Part shown: positions 21,612 through 33,801 of the stretch, one piece after another | Numbering within the stretch: position 1 is the stretch's first letter | How the letters are laid out: each line of letters opens with the position of its first letter | Source of the DNA: Molanna angustata | Lineage: Eukaryota > Arthropoda > Insecta > Trichoptera > Molannidae | Reading direction: 5' to 3' | Assembly (NCBI GenBank): GCA_963576475.1 | Contig: OY754964.1 | Location: 756,001-820,000, forward strand | Length of the DNA stretch: 64,000 bases | Notes under the pieces: generated by a model | Told to the model about the DNA's origin: nothing | Database searches by the model: none | Seen by the model: the letters and a program-made list of their open reading frames with translations, nothing else | Translations under genes and position numbers: made by a program

Positions 21612-23116
21612 CATAGACAAATTAATATCTTGTAAGTTTGATCATTTCATAAAAATACATACAATTGGTCATTTTGACTCAATATGCATTTGGCCTGGAA
21701 TCCAACGACATAATGTTTAGAAGACCGCCTCATATTCTCTCTAATATTTTCATTGATTTAATTTCATTTATACACTATTATAAATTACTGTTATTTTTAA
21801 ATGCAACAATACTATAAATATAACTTTATATTTTTAGATTAACACAGCAATGTACCAAATGCAATTCATAATTAAATAATCGTAAAATATCTCGATGCAT
21901 AATAAAGAAAAAAAACGAAGAACAAAATAAAATTCGTTGCATGTTTCCGATACATTTTCCATCTGACAATTTCAATTCACATGGCAAATAAAATGTCTTT
22001 TTTGTATTATTTTGTTAAATAACATTCATTTCATATAGTTCCACTATATATCACTTAGCACATATTCGTTAATTACATTTTCTATTATGATAATTATATA
22101 AGTAATAAAACATACAAAAGATAAAGGAAGTCTTACACTTTTTATCATTCCCGAGATGTCTGATTCACACAGACACATTTGCACAATATATAGCAATATT
22201 ATTTCAGTACATTTCTGCTTTTGTTACACATCAAGCAATTACAGAGACACATTTCACTATCAATACAGTTTCTGTACAAAATATAATTGTTTACGACAAT
22301 CATCGCATCACGTTGACAATATAACTTACAACTAGTCTAAATTTTACTGTTAATTTAAATAAATAAAACACACTATGTATTTAGTCATAAAACCAAACAA
22401 TTACATAGAAGAATACTGCGTTTTATTTTTACTATTGATATCTTGAGAATATAATCCGATCCTATTTACCATCATACTGTGTTCCTATACGAAGTAGGCA
22501 GAGAGAACAAAACCCCAGATTCCCACATCACCAAAGAGAAAAATTTAATATTTTTGTACCTATCTAATATTGACCCCAAAAGCTGATGACTTGAAATATA
22601 CGAAACCCAATTATTTATTTGAACCAATAAATATTATATGTTTAAATAATATTCGCTACATGTAATTGATTATTATAACATTGAGGTTTTCAATTAGATA
22701 ATGATTTGGCAGAATGTGTGAAGGAAGCATCATCTGGTCGCTTTTCACTTTTCTATTGAATACATAAAGGAAAAGTTTTTTTAAGATATTGTGTGCTTCC
22801 TTTGTTTATACTACTTTGTTTTTTGTTCAACTTGTTTATATTCTTTTTGTTTATACCAGATGTAAGAAACTGTACTATTTTTTTACATAAAAAAAAATAT
22901 ACATACGTACATTAACTTTGGTTGGTTGGAAGATATTGTCATTTGCCAATAAACCTACCAATGTACAAATTATATGCACATAAAGTTATAAATAAAGACA
23001 CGCGATGATTACTATCAGTTATCTCTGTCTACCTTTTGAAAGACACATGAACAAGATTCTTGTATCAAATTCAATTCTTTAGTTTGATTCAACATAAAAT
23101 CATTCATCAATACCAT
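21612..23116. other. AT-rich DNA with one LINE scrap
   Basis: At 22469-22535 a sequence like TACCATCATACTGTG...AAGTAGGCAGAGAGAAC resembles the 3' end of LINE family A (minus). Nothing else is recognised. Confidence 0.5.
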
Positions 23117-23449
23117 TCATGAATGATAAATATTTTTACTGAATGAAATTATAAATTTTAATATAAAATCCAAATGGACATTGGCTCGATATTTTGTGAA
23201 GTTCAACTTTAAACGAAACATTATTTCAAATACTTCCATTAAAGCAAGCCTCCACATCCAGGCACTTAACATTCCTACAATAAATATTTGGATATCACAT
23301 GCAGATACCAACGACACTTCATTATCATAAACAATCAATTCTGCTCGGGAAGGAAACTGTTTGATGGACATTACTATACAACAATCGACAGTATTATTAA
23401 TCAGGGTACAGAAACTATAGTAAAATCTATGACATAAATATACATACAT
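23117..23449 (-). CDS. Hypothetical 110-aa frame
   Basis: An ATG-started minus frame of 110 codons. The middle (FPSRAELIVYDNEVSLVSAC) and the stretch WRLALMEVFEIMFRLKLNFT look protein-like, but the ends are Phe/Tyr-rich as in AT-rich noise. No family is recognised, and it may be spurious. Confidence 0.2.
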   Translation of the reverse strand: MYVYLCHRFYYSFCTLINNTVDCCIVMSIKQFPSRAELIVYDNEVSLVSACDIQIFIVGMLSAWMWRLALMEVFEIMFRLKLNFTKYRANVHLDFILKFIISFSKNIYHS

Positions 23450-23881
23450 TAAATATTTTTAATATCTTTACATTCTACAGAGCATTGGAATATACAAAAG
23501 GAAAATATTTATTAGACATAAAAAGTAGCTTCATAAAAATATATCCACCCTCTGGTGGCAATTGTTAAATAAGTGTTACCAACTAAAGCAAACTCCCAAT
23601 AACATATTGTTTGTTAGCGCGACTACTACGGCTCAATCATTTTTAAATATTTTCATATTTGAGTATAATACATTCATTGCTTATAATACTGTATATTCGG
23701 TGGCAGCCAGATGAATTATAAAAATGTGCACATTGGCTCAAATCCACCCAAATATTTAGGTTAATTTTTTTTCTACAGGCCAATAATTGATATTTATCGT
23801 TGGGATAATTATGTTGGGACCTTCATATTCCTATCGAATAACGAAAATAAGTCATTTAAATTTTGTCTAAAATGTAATATA

Positions 23882-25204
23882 CAGTGGAATCTGCTTATTG
23901 TGATCACAAATTAATGTTATCCATTGGTTTTTTTGAAGTAATGATTGTAATCAAGTATCAAAATATTAAATACAAAATCCTACTATTCCTTCCTTCTTTA
24001 CCTCAATTTGTTATTTTGTTTTTTACACATTTTTCTTTAACTAACTTCCTAACCAGTTAGAGCTCTGAAACTCGATTAACTTTTTTCATCTGAGTTTAAA
24101 TAAAATTTGAAATTTATTCAATTAGATGCAAGAATAATATTTTACTGTTTAAATCATAATCTACCTTGCATGCTTTTTAATTTATTTTGTATTTTTTGTA
24201 CTTTATAATTTGTAATTTTATACACAGTAATGTAATTATTTTTTTAATGTGAATCGTGTAGAATAATTATAGGTTTAATCCTGTTTGTTTTACCAAAATA
24301 AATAAATAAAAAAATAAAAATAAAAAAAAATAATTATATAGGTACTTTTCTAAACATGATTTTTTAACAGTGAACTAAATAAAAATTAAGGAAAATTTAT
24401 AAATTGAGTAATTTAATGTATGCATGCTAGTGAAAGATCAAGTACAAATTTAATATGTGAAGAAAAATTTGAAAAGGGTGCCGTCAATTTTTTTCAACTT
24501 GTTAATTTAGTTACATTAGTAATTTAGTTTCATGTTGCTTCAAATACATAAACAACAAAACAATTCACTAATCCTTCCGATGGACGATTGAAAGAAAGGC
24601 ATCAGTGAACATCAAGGCCGTAGCCAGATGAAAAAAAGAAGATATTTCTTTAGTGAGTAACAATGAGACTGCAGTTACATACGATGCACTCATTTCAATC
24701 TATTGTTATACAAAACATAATAGTTAAGTTAAAATCACAACAAACAAATTTCCCTAACACCTTTTATTTTTATTATACATGACTAGATTTTAAACCACCA
24801 TGCAAAAACCAATGTAAACCGCCCTTGAGGTGAGCTCTCACGAAAACGGCGCTATATAAATCGTCCAAGTATATATATATATATATATGGCTGTTCTTTA
24901 TGCTCGCTTGGTACTTGTACGGGGATACGCTCGCGGGGCGACTTGTTTCTACTGTTCCACTAAGCTAAACCCCCCCCCCGAAATTATTTTCTGGCTACGG
25001 CCTTGGTGAACATTACAATGAAATTTTCTTAAGTTCACTAATTTATAAGCCTGAAAAGTTTGCAATAATTTCAACATATCATGACAGAAAAGTATAAATC
25101 AAAAGAGGTAACATAAAATTGTTACAAAAAGTAATAAAATATGTAAACATACACATCAAAGCAAAAGTATGTATTTTGATCACAATAAGCAGAGTCCATT
25201 GCAC
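23882..25204. mobile_element. pogo/Tc1-like TIR element (host of a nested hAT MITE)
   Basis: The left end CAGTGGAATCTGCTTATTGT follows TA. The right end carries the complement (ATCACAATAAGCAGAGTCCA) ending near 25204. Such CAGTGG-type ends next to TA are usual in the pogo branch of Tc1/mariner. No transposase is readable. A hAT MITE sits inside at 24613-25005. Confidence 0.65.
24613..25005. mobile_element. hAT-type MITE with 8-bp target-site duplication
   Basis: The TIRs are CAAGGCCGTAGCCAGA at the left and its complement at the right. GTGAACAT flanks both sides (24605-24612, 25006-25013); an 8-bp duplication is diagnostic of hAT. It contains a short (AT)n run and a C10 run but no coding. 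Confidence 0.88.
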
Positions 25205-25205
25205 T

Positions 25206-25674
25206 AGAAAACAGTTAACCTGTGATAAAGTGTCTTCAATAATATGAATACATTAATAATTTACCATAATAATCTGAGTTAAATAAATAATTTATGTAAT
25301 GTAGACAGAATAATTGCAGGATTGACTCATATTTATAATAAATTAGAAATGAATATTACATTTTTTTTTTATTCTGAAAAGATTGTAAACAAATTGAATA
25401 TATTTCTATGAAGTCTTATGTCACAAATCATCATAGATATTTATTTTTGTTGACAAATTTATTTATTTCTTTATAACAAATTACTTTGCTACCACTGAAA
25501 TATAAAAAAAAAACCTCTAACTGTAAGAAAATAAAAAATATTCATTAAAAATTCATATTGATATAAAATGAAATGACTAAAAGCGACTGTGCAAACTCTT
25601 GCTACAACTTCAATATATGTGAGACACTTAGAACTGTTAAAAATAATGATTTTTACAGGTACTCATACAGCAAA
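25206..25674. other. AT-rich DNA downstream of SCAR
   Basis: Nothing is recognised beyond candidate poly(A) hexamers for SCAR. Confidence 0.5.
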
Positions 25675-25680
25675 TTTATT
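25675..25680 (-). terminator. Candidate poly(A) signal for the SCAR transcript
   Basis: AATAAA on the minus strand is the first such hexamer downstream of the TAG at 26001. Another AATAAA lies inside the extension at 27091-27086 and could end a short isoform just after the UGA. Assignment rests on the hexamer alone. Confidence 0.3.
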
Positions 25681-26000
25681 ATTTCTTACACTAGAAGTGA
25701 ATAGAAATATACCAATTAACATTTTATATGCATTTGTGACATATGACATTTGTTTACATGTTTTACGGTATTATTTAGAATAGGGTATGTGTATAATAAA
25801 CATATATTAAGATAATGTTCTATTATATGTACTATGAGTAATAATAATTAATAATGTGTTATGGACATTGATTGATATAATGATAACATCAGCTCTCACA
25901 ATTTTAGGTCTCTACAAATATCACTTTAACAGCTACAGGTTATGTTGAATGACATGACATTAATACCAATATTGAGGCAGAATCGCCAAAGACCAATCAT

Positions 26001-27479
26001 CTATACGAGTGTTTCATATTTCTCAAAGAGATCATCGTCCTGATCCGAATTAGCCGACGCTGGTCTGCTTCTTCTGTGAGTGTATGAACACTTTGAAATC
26101 TGATCGCATCCCTTGATTGTGGACTCATCGAAACGGACCCGATAGCTGGTCAGGTTGGCTCTGTACTCTGAATGGGAGAAATCGAAACCGGACCTCCGGA
26201 ATATGTCGTCTTCGGCGGAGCTTTGACTCTTGGACCTAGTTTTGCAGTGACCTCCGGGTTTGCAGTGGACGCACTGCGTTGTGTGCTCCCCGGGGGACTT
26301 GGCTCTGCTCTTGGATTCGGGTGGGGTCTGCGCCCCGCTGACGGAAGCTTGCCTCCTGAAGGTCTCGGCTCGGACAGAATATTCACTGACTGTGTAGCCT
26401 CGGCTCATGAGAGTGTTGCGCTTGCTCCTGCAGTCCATCGTGGCGTACATTGGACGAGCATTGTGTCCCTTGCTGGACTCCACAGTATGTAGAACTTTGC
26501 CGGATGAACTTCTGGCAACCTCGTGCTTGTTGGATTTATCGTTGAATTGTTTTATTACATTTGAGACATTCAGTTTTTCTTCTTCCGCTCCCTCTGAATG
26601 TTTATGTTTAATATCTTGGACAGAGTTTGGTATGACAGTTTGTTTATCCTGTTGTGGAACGATCTGTTCTTTGGGAATTGGCAACTCTTGTTTGACTGTA
26701 TTTTGTACATGAGGTTTGACAATTTTACTAGATGAATCTTTTTCTTTTTGTTTAGTTTCTGTAAATGGTTTGGATGACTCTTCTTTATGATGAGAGCTGA
26801 TTTTGATTTCCTTCCTGCTATCAGGTTTGTGAGTATCTGTATTTTTGATTTCCTTTACGATGTTGACTTCACTAGACTTGACAATATCGCAGGAAGGGTT
26901 CATATTTTTTTTGATAATATCGGCTATAATTTCGGGGCTTTCAGTTTTCTTCGGTTCGGCCGGTGGGGCAGTTATACTTTCGAAACTCAGCATTGGTTTT
27001 CTTTCACTGTAACCGATGGAGTTAGCGCTATCTCTTCTGATGAAGAGATCATTGCATCCGTCGCTGTTAGATATATCTTTTATAACTTTATTTTGAATAG
27101 CTTGTGTTTCATCTTTAGCGCTAGGTGGGTGTGTTCCTTCAACATTCTGGGAAGATGAGTCAGTCAGGGGTACGGTCTGATCTTGAGATTTGTTTTTATC
27201 ATCAAATATTTGATTGGGGATGTTGCAAGTGACGTTTGGTGTTGTTTTGATTCCACTAATGAGACTGGGATCGATTCTGAAGGTGGGTTTGTTGACTCCC
27301 TTAGTTGTGGCTGTGGACGAGGCTGGTGGACCTTGTTGCGTACTGTTCTGTCTGCTGTAGTTGGTTGGGGGCTGATGGGAAGTAGTGTCTGCGGTGATAT
27401 CAACTGGTTGCAACGAGTCTGCAGCTTCCTTGGTGACATCCAGAGGTATGGTGGGAGGACATGTGGGTGTGCCGTGGTG
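26001..27479 (-). CDS. SCAR: In-frame 492-codon extension of SCAR beyond the UGA stop (putative readthrough region)
   Basis: From the codon after SCAR's UGA (27479) the same frame is open for 492 codons to TAG at 26003-26001. No ATG occurs near its start, so it is not an obvious separate gene. The product is hydrophilic, rich in Ser, Lys, Glu and Pro, and probably disordered. It includes a lysine-rich middle, a Cys/His cluster (CVHCKPGGHCK) and a conserved-looking end (SRPASANSDQDDDLFEKYET, then LV). The last residues ETLV fit a class I PDZ-binding motif. In AT-rich DNA so long a frame is very unlikely by chance. Explanations are stop-codon readthrough, UGA-to-UGG editing, an alternative splice that skips the stop, or a gene fused downstream. 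I recognise no domain. That it is coding is fairly safe; the mechanism is inference. Confidence 0.7.
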   Translation of the reverse strand, partial: HHGTPTCPPTIPLDVTKEAADSLQPVDITADTTSHQPPTNYSRQNSTQQGPPASSTATTKGVNKPTFRIDPSLISGIKTTPNVTCNIPNQIFDDKNKSQDQTVPLTDSSSQNVEGTHPPSAKDETQAIQNKVIKDISNSDGCNDLFIRRDSANSIGYSERKPMLSFESITAPPAEPKKTESPEIIADIIKKNMNPSCDIVKSSEVNIVKEIKNTDTHKPDSRKEIKISSHHKEESSKPFTETKQKEKDSSSKIVKPHVQNTVKQELPIPKEQIVPQQDKQTVIPNSVQDIKHKHSEGAEEEKLNVSNVIKQFNDKSNKHEVARSSSGKVLHTVESSKGHNARPMYATMDCRSKRNTLMSRGYTVSEYSVRAETFRRQASVSGAQTPPESKSRAKSPGEHTTQCVHCKPGGHCKTRSKSQSSAEDDIFRRSGFDFSHSEYRANLTSYRVRFDESTIKGCDQISKCSYTHRRSRPASANSDQDDDLFEKYETLV

Positions 27480-27670
27480 TCACGCAGGCGGAGGTTCGGC
27501 CCAACCGTCCGAGTCCGCCTCTGAGTCACTTCCACTGTCAGATTCACTGAACTCCACGGCTACTCTCCTTGCCAGGATGGAAGCCACGTCATATTGTAGA
27601 GCTGTACTACTTCCGATCGTGGAATCGCTTCGACCATTGTTTGTTTTCTCCACTTTCCTTAATTTTATAC
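27480..27670 (-). CDS. SCAR: SCAR coding exon 7 (WH2 end, central and acidic regions, UGA-C stop)
   Basis: The acceptor is ATTTTTAG|GTATAAAA. The 191-nt coding part gives [20 protein letters not shown], the central helix and [20 protein letters not shown], then TGA at 27482-27480. The codon context is GCG UGA CAC; UGA followed by C is the leakiest stop context known in animals. The VCA output domain is complete before this stop, so the 510-aa product should be functional by itself. Confidence 0.93.
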
Positions 27671-30600
27671 CTAAAAATATATTTATTATTAGAACTTCTG
27701 TAACATTGAACAGGTCATTACCAGCAAAATCATACCTGTAAGGAACAAAATTCCATGAATATTCAGGATCATTTTAATGCAATTGTTCACTTTGATGTGA
27801 GAATAATTCAAACTTGTCAATATTTCTATTATCAAATATAAGACAACTCAGAGGATCTATCCAACTTTAAATTACAATGAAAAATCTATAACCCTGCCAG
27901 AAATTGAACCCAGTAGCAGGTCATGAAAATATGACAATTCTTGATATGACAATTCCATAACTATACTAATAAAGTTTTGAGTTCATATTTTGCAATTTTG
28001 GACACTGATCACTAGTTGACCATCTTCAAAGAATAGCTTTCGTTATTTTTAATTGCTAAATATCATCGTACCAAACCAACTCCTGGAGCTTGTAATTCAG
28101 GGAAGGTTACAAGAGACATGAGGACCAGGATGGTGAAGAATTTCTTATATCTACACTCTACAGAAAGCACTACACTACACTGTTTCGAGCCTCCATTAAA
28201 AAAGTGGAGATAGCCCTGATGATCACTAACCTTCGCAGAGAAGATGGCACGTGAAGAAAAAATATCATCGGTCTTATACTCAATTACAACGCAAATAGTA
28301 AATATGACCGTATATGTCTATGTGTATATTGATATAATAAGACTTACCATCTCTAATGGCCTTGAGTAGATCATTCCTGGGATCAGGCAACGGCTCTGGT
28401 GGAGGTGGCGCTGCCTTGAGTGTCTGCTTGAGAAGTAGCGGGGAGCGAGCGTCCCCGTTTGCCATAGCGGGCAGGGGCACAGGGGGCGGAGGGGGAGGGG
28501 GCGTCAGGGCGCCTTGTGCCGGAGGCGGGGGCGGAGGGGGAGGCGGGGCGGGAGGAGAGGCCGGGGGAGGGGGCGCCGCAGCAGCCGCCGTGACCGCGGG
28601 TGGCGAGGCAGGGGGCGGTGGTGGCGGTGGCAGCGTGTCCCTGGCTGGCGTGGACCGGCGCGTGGGGGTGGAGGGGCCCGGGGGGGGAGCGGGGGGAGGT
28701 GCCGAGGGCCGACTCCTCCTGGGAGTGCCTCCCCCTCCGATGCTGCCGCTGTACAGACTCTCAGAGGACAGGGGACCGGTGCCGTACATTGCCTCTTCAC
28801 CTGATAATATCATTGTTTTATTAATTTACAGTTTTGTTACTAATTAAAAAGTATTTGTTCAACTCATTCTTGTACATACTGCATGAATGAAAATTAATAT
28901 AATATTTCATATTTAATTTTATAATATGCTGTCATATATTTGATATTTTTTTCCACTAAAAATGTAACATAATGCCATTTATTTGTAAAATATATTTATT
29001 GAAAATTAGAGGATTTGATCTTCTTTTGTAATTATTAAAAAATAACCAATAACAGTAACAAGCCAATTACATAAGTCAATTACAATTACAAATAATAATA
29101 GAAAATAGGAATCAAACAAGTTCCGAATCCGAATAATATTCAAAATATACAGACATACAAAGTTGAAGTTAAAGAAAAGGGTACCTATGTATATAAAAGA
29201 TTGATATTAATTTGTACAAGAAATATGAACCTATTAGAAAAGCATAGAAGAAAGTATATAGTATATAGTATAAATAGATATAAATAGATAGATGAGACAT
29301 ACCGTGTGAGTTGATATTGTTAGTTGGTGTTGGTTGATGCTGTTGATGTATCTGATGTGGTTGATATTGATGCGACAATTCTATTGAACTTGGTCGAGCT
29401 GGAACGCTACTTTCTCTGCTTACACCGTCCACCATCATCATACCTATATATAGTACAGTACACATTCTAACTTGTAACTACTTGTCTTTTACATCAAATT
29501 ATGTAGTTAATGATAACATAATATGTACCTATAGAGACATACACTTGTAATACCGAGACAAACATTAAACAATTAAAGTCCTGGATCCACAATCCATATT
29601 TGCTATCCATGTAAATATCATTTACATAATATAAATTTAAATAAAATTATATTTTAGCATAAAATAATGTTTCAAAGGAATTGCTACTAAGGTCCAAATG
29701 CAGAGTCCAACCTAAATACTAAATTCTAATTACCAACCACGTTTTCATTGCACAGTCGCTCACTACAGTTAGGATATCACGTAGCTTCGTAACTGGAAGA
29801 TGCTACCATATTTTTGTATTATGAGAATTTCATTGCAGAGACATATCTAATTACTTTTTGCACGTTGGCATAAACTAACATTTGCGATCTGTGAGGAACT
29901 TTATGAGTGGTTTAATACTAAAATAAGAGATGTTTTTAATAAATCATCAAATATCCATTATGTGATTTTATCAAATCGAATTACAATACAAGATGGCGTA
30001 AAATTATCGAAATTTTACAGGAATCGTGACACACAGCTGTCATTGTAAGCTAGGTTACTAGGCTAGGTTTTTAATGTCAGAAAAAACCCATGGAAAAACT
30101 ATTTATCTTTTTTCTTCTTACACAATAACGTGAAATGCCTAAGTTTAGCGTAGGATTTAGCTAGTGATGTCTTCGCAACACAACTGAGAACTTAAAAATA
30201 CTAAATATTCCAGTGAGGTTAGGAGTTAGTATTGAGTTACCTAGGACTGTGCATTCGGGTCTAAATATACTAAACATCTCAAGATTGTATGATGAATCCT
30301 GCAGTCATAATGCATTGGTAATCATAATGCAATAACTGTAATCATAATGCATTTTTATTTCATTACTCTAAAGGTAGGCGCGCATGGAAGCTAATTTCAT
30401 CGGCTGATTAATTATCGGTGAGTTACAACATACGAATTACATGTAAGAGCGCGCATGAAAGCTAACAGAATCGGCCGATTTTAAAATCTGTGACGAGACA
30501 CAAAAAAATGTAACCAATTTTTTGTAACCAATCTTGTTGTATGAGAGGGCGCGCATGGTGCATGCTCACCGATAATTTAATCGTCCGAGCGCAGTAGATC

Positions 30601-33600
30601 GAGAAGTACGTTCTCAGTGCTGCCAAACGAAATGTCAGATGAAATAAATTGTGATTCGGAAAAATTAATTATATTAGTTGAAGCACGTCCTTCATTATAT
30701 GATAAAAAAATTATAGTAACTGCCAAATTATGCAAAAATTATGGTTGGAGATAAGCGAAATATTAATAACTGGCTGGGAACAGCTAAATCATAATAAAAG
30801 AACTGAATTGGGTAAGTTATTACTTAATTGATTAATAGTTACATAGGTAATTTAATAAATATTCCACTTAATGAATAAAAACTTAACTGTGTTTCAAGTG
30901 TTTTTTTTACAATTTATAATTATGAACTTCAACTGTATCAACGAAAAAACCTTAAAAAAAAGTTTTATATTATATATGTATACTTGGTTCACTATTGCGT
31001 CTGTACATTTGCTCTATCACACAATAGTTTTCTGTTTCCCGCGCAATGTTTGTATTTTCCCACTTGTACACGCGCGGAGCCCAACATAATGATTTCTAGG
31101 TTATGTTTGGTAAATTATGATCTGTCAATTTATTTATCTTTTCCCGTGCAATACAAAGATACCGCAGTTTTCTGTTTCCCGCGCAATGTTTTTCTTTTTC
31201 CCGCTTGTTGAACAGGCGCATGGAGCCCAAGTTAATGATTTTTCGATTAAGTTCGGTAAATTATGATCTGTCAATTATTTCTAATCATATGAATGTTGAC
31301 CGCCGTAATATTTCCAATCGTACGATTCTAGAAGCTTCCATGCGCGTTAGAACCGATCGGCCGATTTATTATCGGCCGATAAATTAATCGGCCGATTAAT
31401 TTAAGCTTCCATGCGCGCCTTACCTAAAACACTATACCTGTCATTAAAAGACACTTCACTAAAACAGTTTGCTACTATGCTAAAATATTTTTATTGTAAC
31501 AAACTGATATAATATGGTAGTGATTTTTTTTTTTTTTCAAATTTCAATTTTTTTTTTCTTTCAAATTTTTGTTAAGTCTCTGTTTCTTCAATATTTGAGA
31601 CAAGTTTATTGAAATAATTATATGTGAATTTATAATATTATGTGAAAGAGAGAATCTGCTCTGCCAAAAAACTGCTTTGCAGTTTGGCGGGAAATTATTA
31701 TTTATTTATAGGCAGGCAGCCAAGGCTGATGTGCCTATATTCACTGTCGAATTTTCTTATTTGGTTGTAACTATTTTGCTTTGTCCAAAAAAAAGTCCAG
31801 TCTATTCTTGAAAATATTCACATTTTCAGCATCCAAAACATGTTGGGGCAGTTTATTCCAAGTATTCACAACTCTATTTGAAAGAAAATGCCTTCGAGGA
31901 TTTGTCGAGAACCTACTTTTCACTAGTTTTAAGCTATGGCCACGCAAATTAGTGTTATGACTATATTGAAAGAGATTTTTCATGTTTTCACAGTCATAAT
32001 GGCCTGATAATATTTTGAATGTTTCAATAAGATCTCCACGTTCTCTTCGGTTTTCTAGTTTTGACAGTTTTAAGAAATCAAGTCTTTCCTCATATGTTAA
32101 GTTGCGAAGTGTCCTGGGAATTTTTGTAAAACGTCTTTGGACTCTCTCAAGTAAGTCAATGTCCTTGGAAAAATAGGGACTCCATATCTGGAAACCATAT
32201 TCCAACAATGGTCTAACAAATGCTTTATATATTTTTAACATTAAGTCTCGTGTGATGTTCTGGAAAGCTTTTCTGATGCAGAAAATAAGGGAGTTTGCTT
32301 TCTTAACAATCTTAATAATATGATCCTCCCATTTTAAATCTGCGGATACAATGATACCTAGGTCAGTTTGTGATTCAACATCTTTTAGTTGAGTATTTTC
32401 AAGAAAGTATTCAAACTTGGGGTTATTTTTTCCAATATGTAGAACAGTGCACTTATTGGGATTCAGACTGATGAGCCATTTTTTTGTTCACTCTTTTATT
32501 CTATTTAGATCATCCTGCACTTGCTCATGACTTGTACATGGATTAGCAAAGAACTTTGTATTGTCTGCAAAGATTTTGGATCTTGACTTAATCACTGCTG
32601 GTAGGTCTACGATGTACAGTATGAAAAGAACCGGACCAAGGACCGAGCCCTGTGGTACGCCGCTTATCACTGCTTCTTCGTGTGATAGTTCGCCACCAAT
32701 TCGAACCTGATAAGTTCGACCTGTAAGGAAATCCTTGATCCAGTTGTGTAGTTTTCCTCGAATTCCTATGTGGTATAATTTAGCTAACAATCTTTTGATT
32801 GGCACTCTGTCAAATGCTTTTTCGAATTCAGGTAAATAATGTCTATTGGTTGGTGATCATTATGGTCTTTAGTCCAGTCATTTAGGCACAAGAGGAGATT
32901 AGATATGGTGGATCTTCCAGGTACAAAGCCGTGTTGTTCATCATTAATAATGTTATTTTCTAATAAGAAGGCTCTTAATTTACGCACTATTAACTTCTCC
33001 ATGCATTTACATAATATACTTGTCAAACTTATTGGTCTGTAATTGCTTGGGTCCAATTTATTTCCTTTTTTGTAGATTGGTGTGACTATTGCTTTCTTCC
33101 AGTCAATAGGAAGATTTCCTGTTTCAAATGAGTTCTGAAACAGGTGTAACACTGGTTTACATATATTAGAAGCACATTTTTTTAATACTAGTTGCATGTA
33201 ACACATGAGATCCAACTGTCGACAGCGATAGTATGTATAGTTGAAGAATAAGTACCAAACCCATAAATACAAATTATTTATTATTTTATGATATTTAGTT
33301 TTCTATACAACACATGTACCTAGGTAGTCAAGATAGGATAGTATGGAGGTCAGTCTTTTTTTCCTACCCGGAATATGAAAACAGCATGATGGTATATGTA
33401 TATTGTATGTTTAGAGATGAAGTATCAAACTATTAAGTCTTCTTTGATATTGTGTATAGGTGACTACCATACAAATTGTATGAAGCGATGTCGTCACTAA
33501 ATAAAAAATGTTTGAGAAACCCTGGAATTTTTTTGAAAAAACTAATTTGAGATTTTGTATTTGTCTATGTTTATACCAATTTTCAGCGTTCTAGCTTTTA

Positions 33601-33763
33601 TGGTTTCTGAGATATAGGGAAAAATAAAATAAAAATTCAAAAGTTGATAACCCCTGACTGAAACAAAAATTCAAAATTCCGAGTATAAAAGTTTTGTAGG
33701 CCTGTAACTGTTTATATATTCTGAAATTTTAGGCTCTGTAAATTGAGCAAATCAAAAGTTATA

Positions 33764-33801
<38 letters not shown>

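Noticed and set aside
26172..27158. Plus-strand frames opposite the SCAR extension
   Set aside because: They overlap the longer, in-phase minus-strand frame and have no recognisable motif.
28356..28847. Long Gly- and Arg-rich open frames on the plus strand
   Set aside because: They are the antisense shadow of SCAR's CCN/GCN-rich polyproline exon, which is confirmed by splice sites and family match.
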